Assembly: GCA_934255105.1 (NCBI GenBank)
Contig: CAKQNH010000234.1
Location: 1-7,187, forward strand
Length of the DNA stretch: 7,187 nt
Source of the DNA: an uncultured Pirellulaceae bacterium
GTDB lineage: Bacteria > Planctomycetota > Planctomycetia > Pirellulales > Pirellulaceae
Reading direction: 5' to 3'
Each line of letters starts with the position of its first letter. Positions within the stretch are counted from its first letter, which is position 1. A program made the position numbers and the translations under genes. Below, in pieces: positions 7,082 to 7,187 of this stretch. The notes beneath the pieces are model-generated. The model saw nothing but the letters and a program-made list of their open reading frames with translations, made no database searches and was not told the DNA's origin.

Positions 7082-7187
7082 ATGCGCATAGCTGGGGAGC
7101 GAATCAAAAGGACAAAATTGATTCAAACGGACAAGTACGTCGTAGCGGTTGAGGTCGAAATGGTGGTGCCAATAGATGACCCCACTG
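7082..7187 (+). CDS. Small hypothetical protein (3' truncated by the window)
   Basis: The frame opens at ATG 7082 behind a well-spaced AGAGG and is still open at the window edge, with 35 full codons visible. The N-terminus is basic (MRIAGERIKRTK), then becomes a beta-rich, acidic stretch (YVVAVEVEMVVPIDDPT). There is no signal peptide or membrane segment. I have an impression of similar short proteins in planctomycetes and other environmental bacteria, but I cannot name a family. The start is 2 bases after the previous stop, so the two small frames probably form a unit, and the pair may be separate from the upstream cassette. Confidence 0.6.
   Translation, partial: MRIAGERIKRTKLIQTDKYVVAVEVEMVVPIDDPT

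Overview
The window is a dense, one-directional stretch of bacterial DNA, moderately GC-rich by eye (not counted). Every supportable gene is on the + strand, and the gaps between the first five genes are 2 to 19 bases. I see no rRNA, tRNA, CRISPR array, insertion sequence or convincing terminator. Nothing fixes the taxon. The gene style (a cytoplasm-type GMC oxidoreductase with a small Gluconate_2-dh3 partner, large cupins, a CBM48-GH13 enzyme, then very small hypothetical genes) would suit a planctomycete or another environmental Gram-negative group. That is impression, not evidence.

Layout: positions 1-483 hold the C-terminal part of a gluconate 2-dehydrogenase subunit 3-like protein. Positions 488-2326 hold its probable partner, a complete FAD-dependent GMC oxidoreductase. 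Positions 2329-3777 and 3791-5038 hold two large proteins, each ending in a cupin domain. They share landmarks well outside the cupin, so they look like diverged tandem paralogues. Positions 5058-6872 hold a CBM48-GH13 alpha-glucan enzyme with its catalytic residues intact. From 6873 a short protein-like reading frame without a normal start codon runs to 7079. It is followed directly by the start of another small gene (7082 to the window edge).

How they may work together: the first two genes form a known pairing, a flavoprotein sugar or polyol dehydrogenase plus small subunit. The tight spacing of the next three genes suggests one transcript joining sugar or alcohol oxidation, two metal-binding cupin proteins of unknown role, and alpha-glucan remodelling. 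The cytochrome c subunit that completes the classical three-subunit dehydrogenase is not in the window; two cupin genes follow the flavoprotein instead. The oxidoreductase-cupin-cupin-GH13 cassette and the two paralogous cupins are the most interesting content. Their joint function is inference and cannot be settled from the sequence alone.
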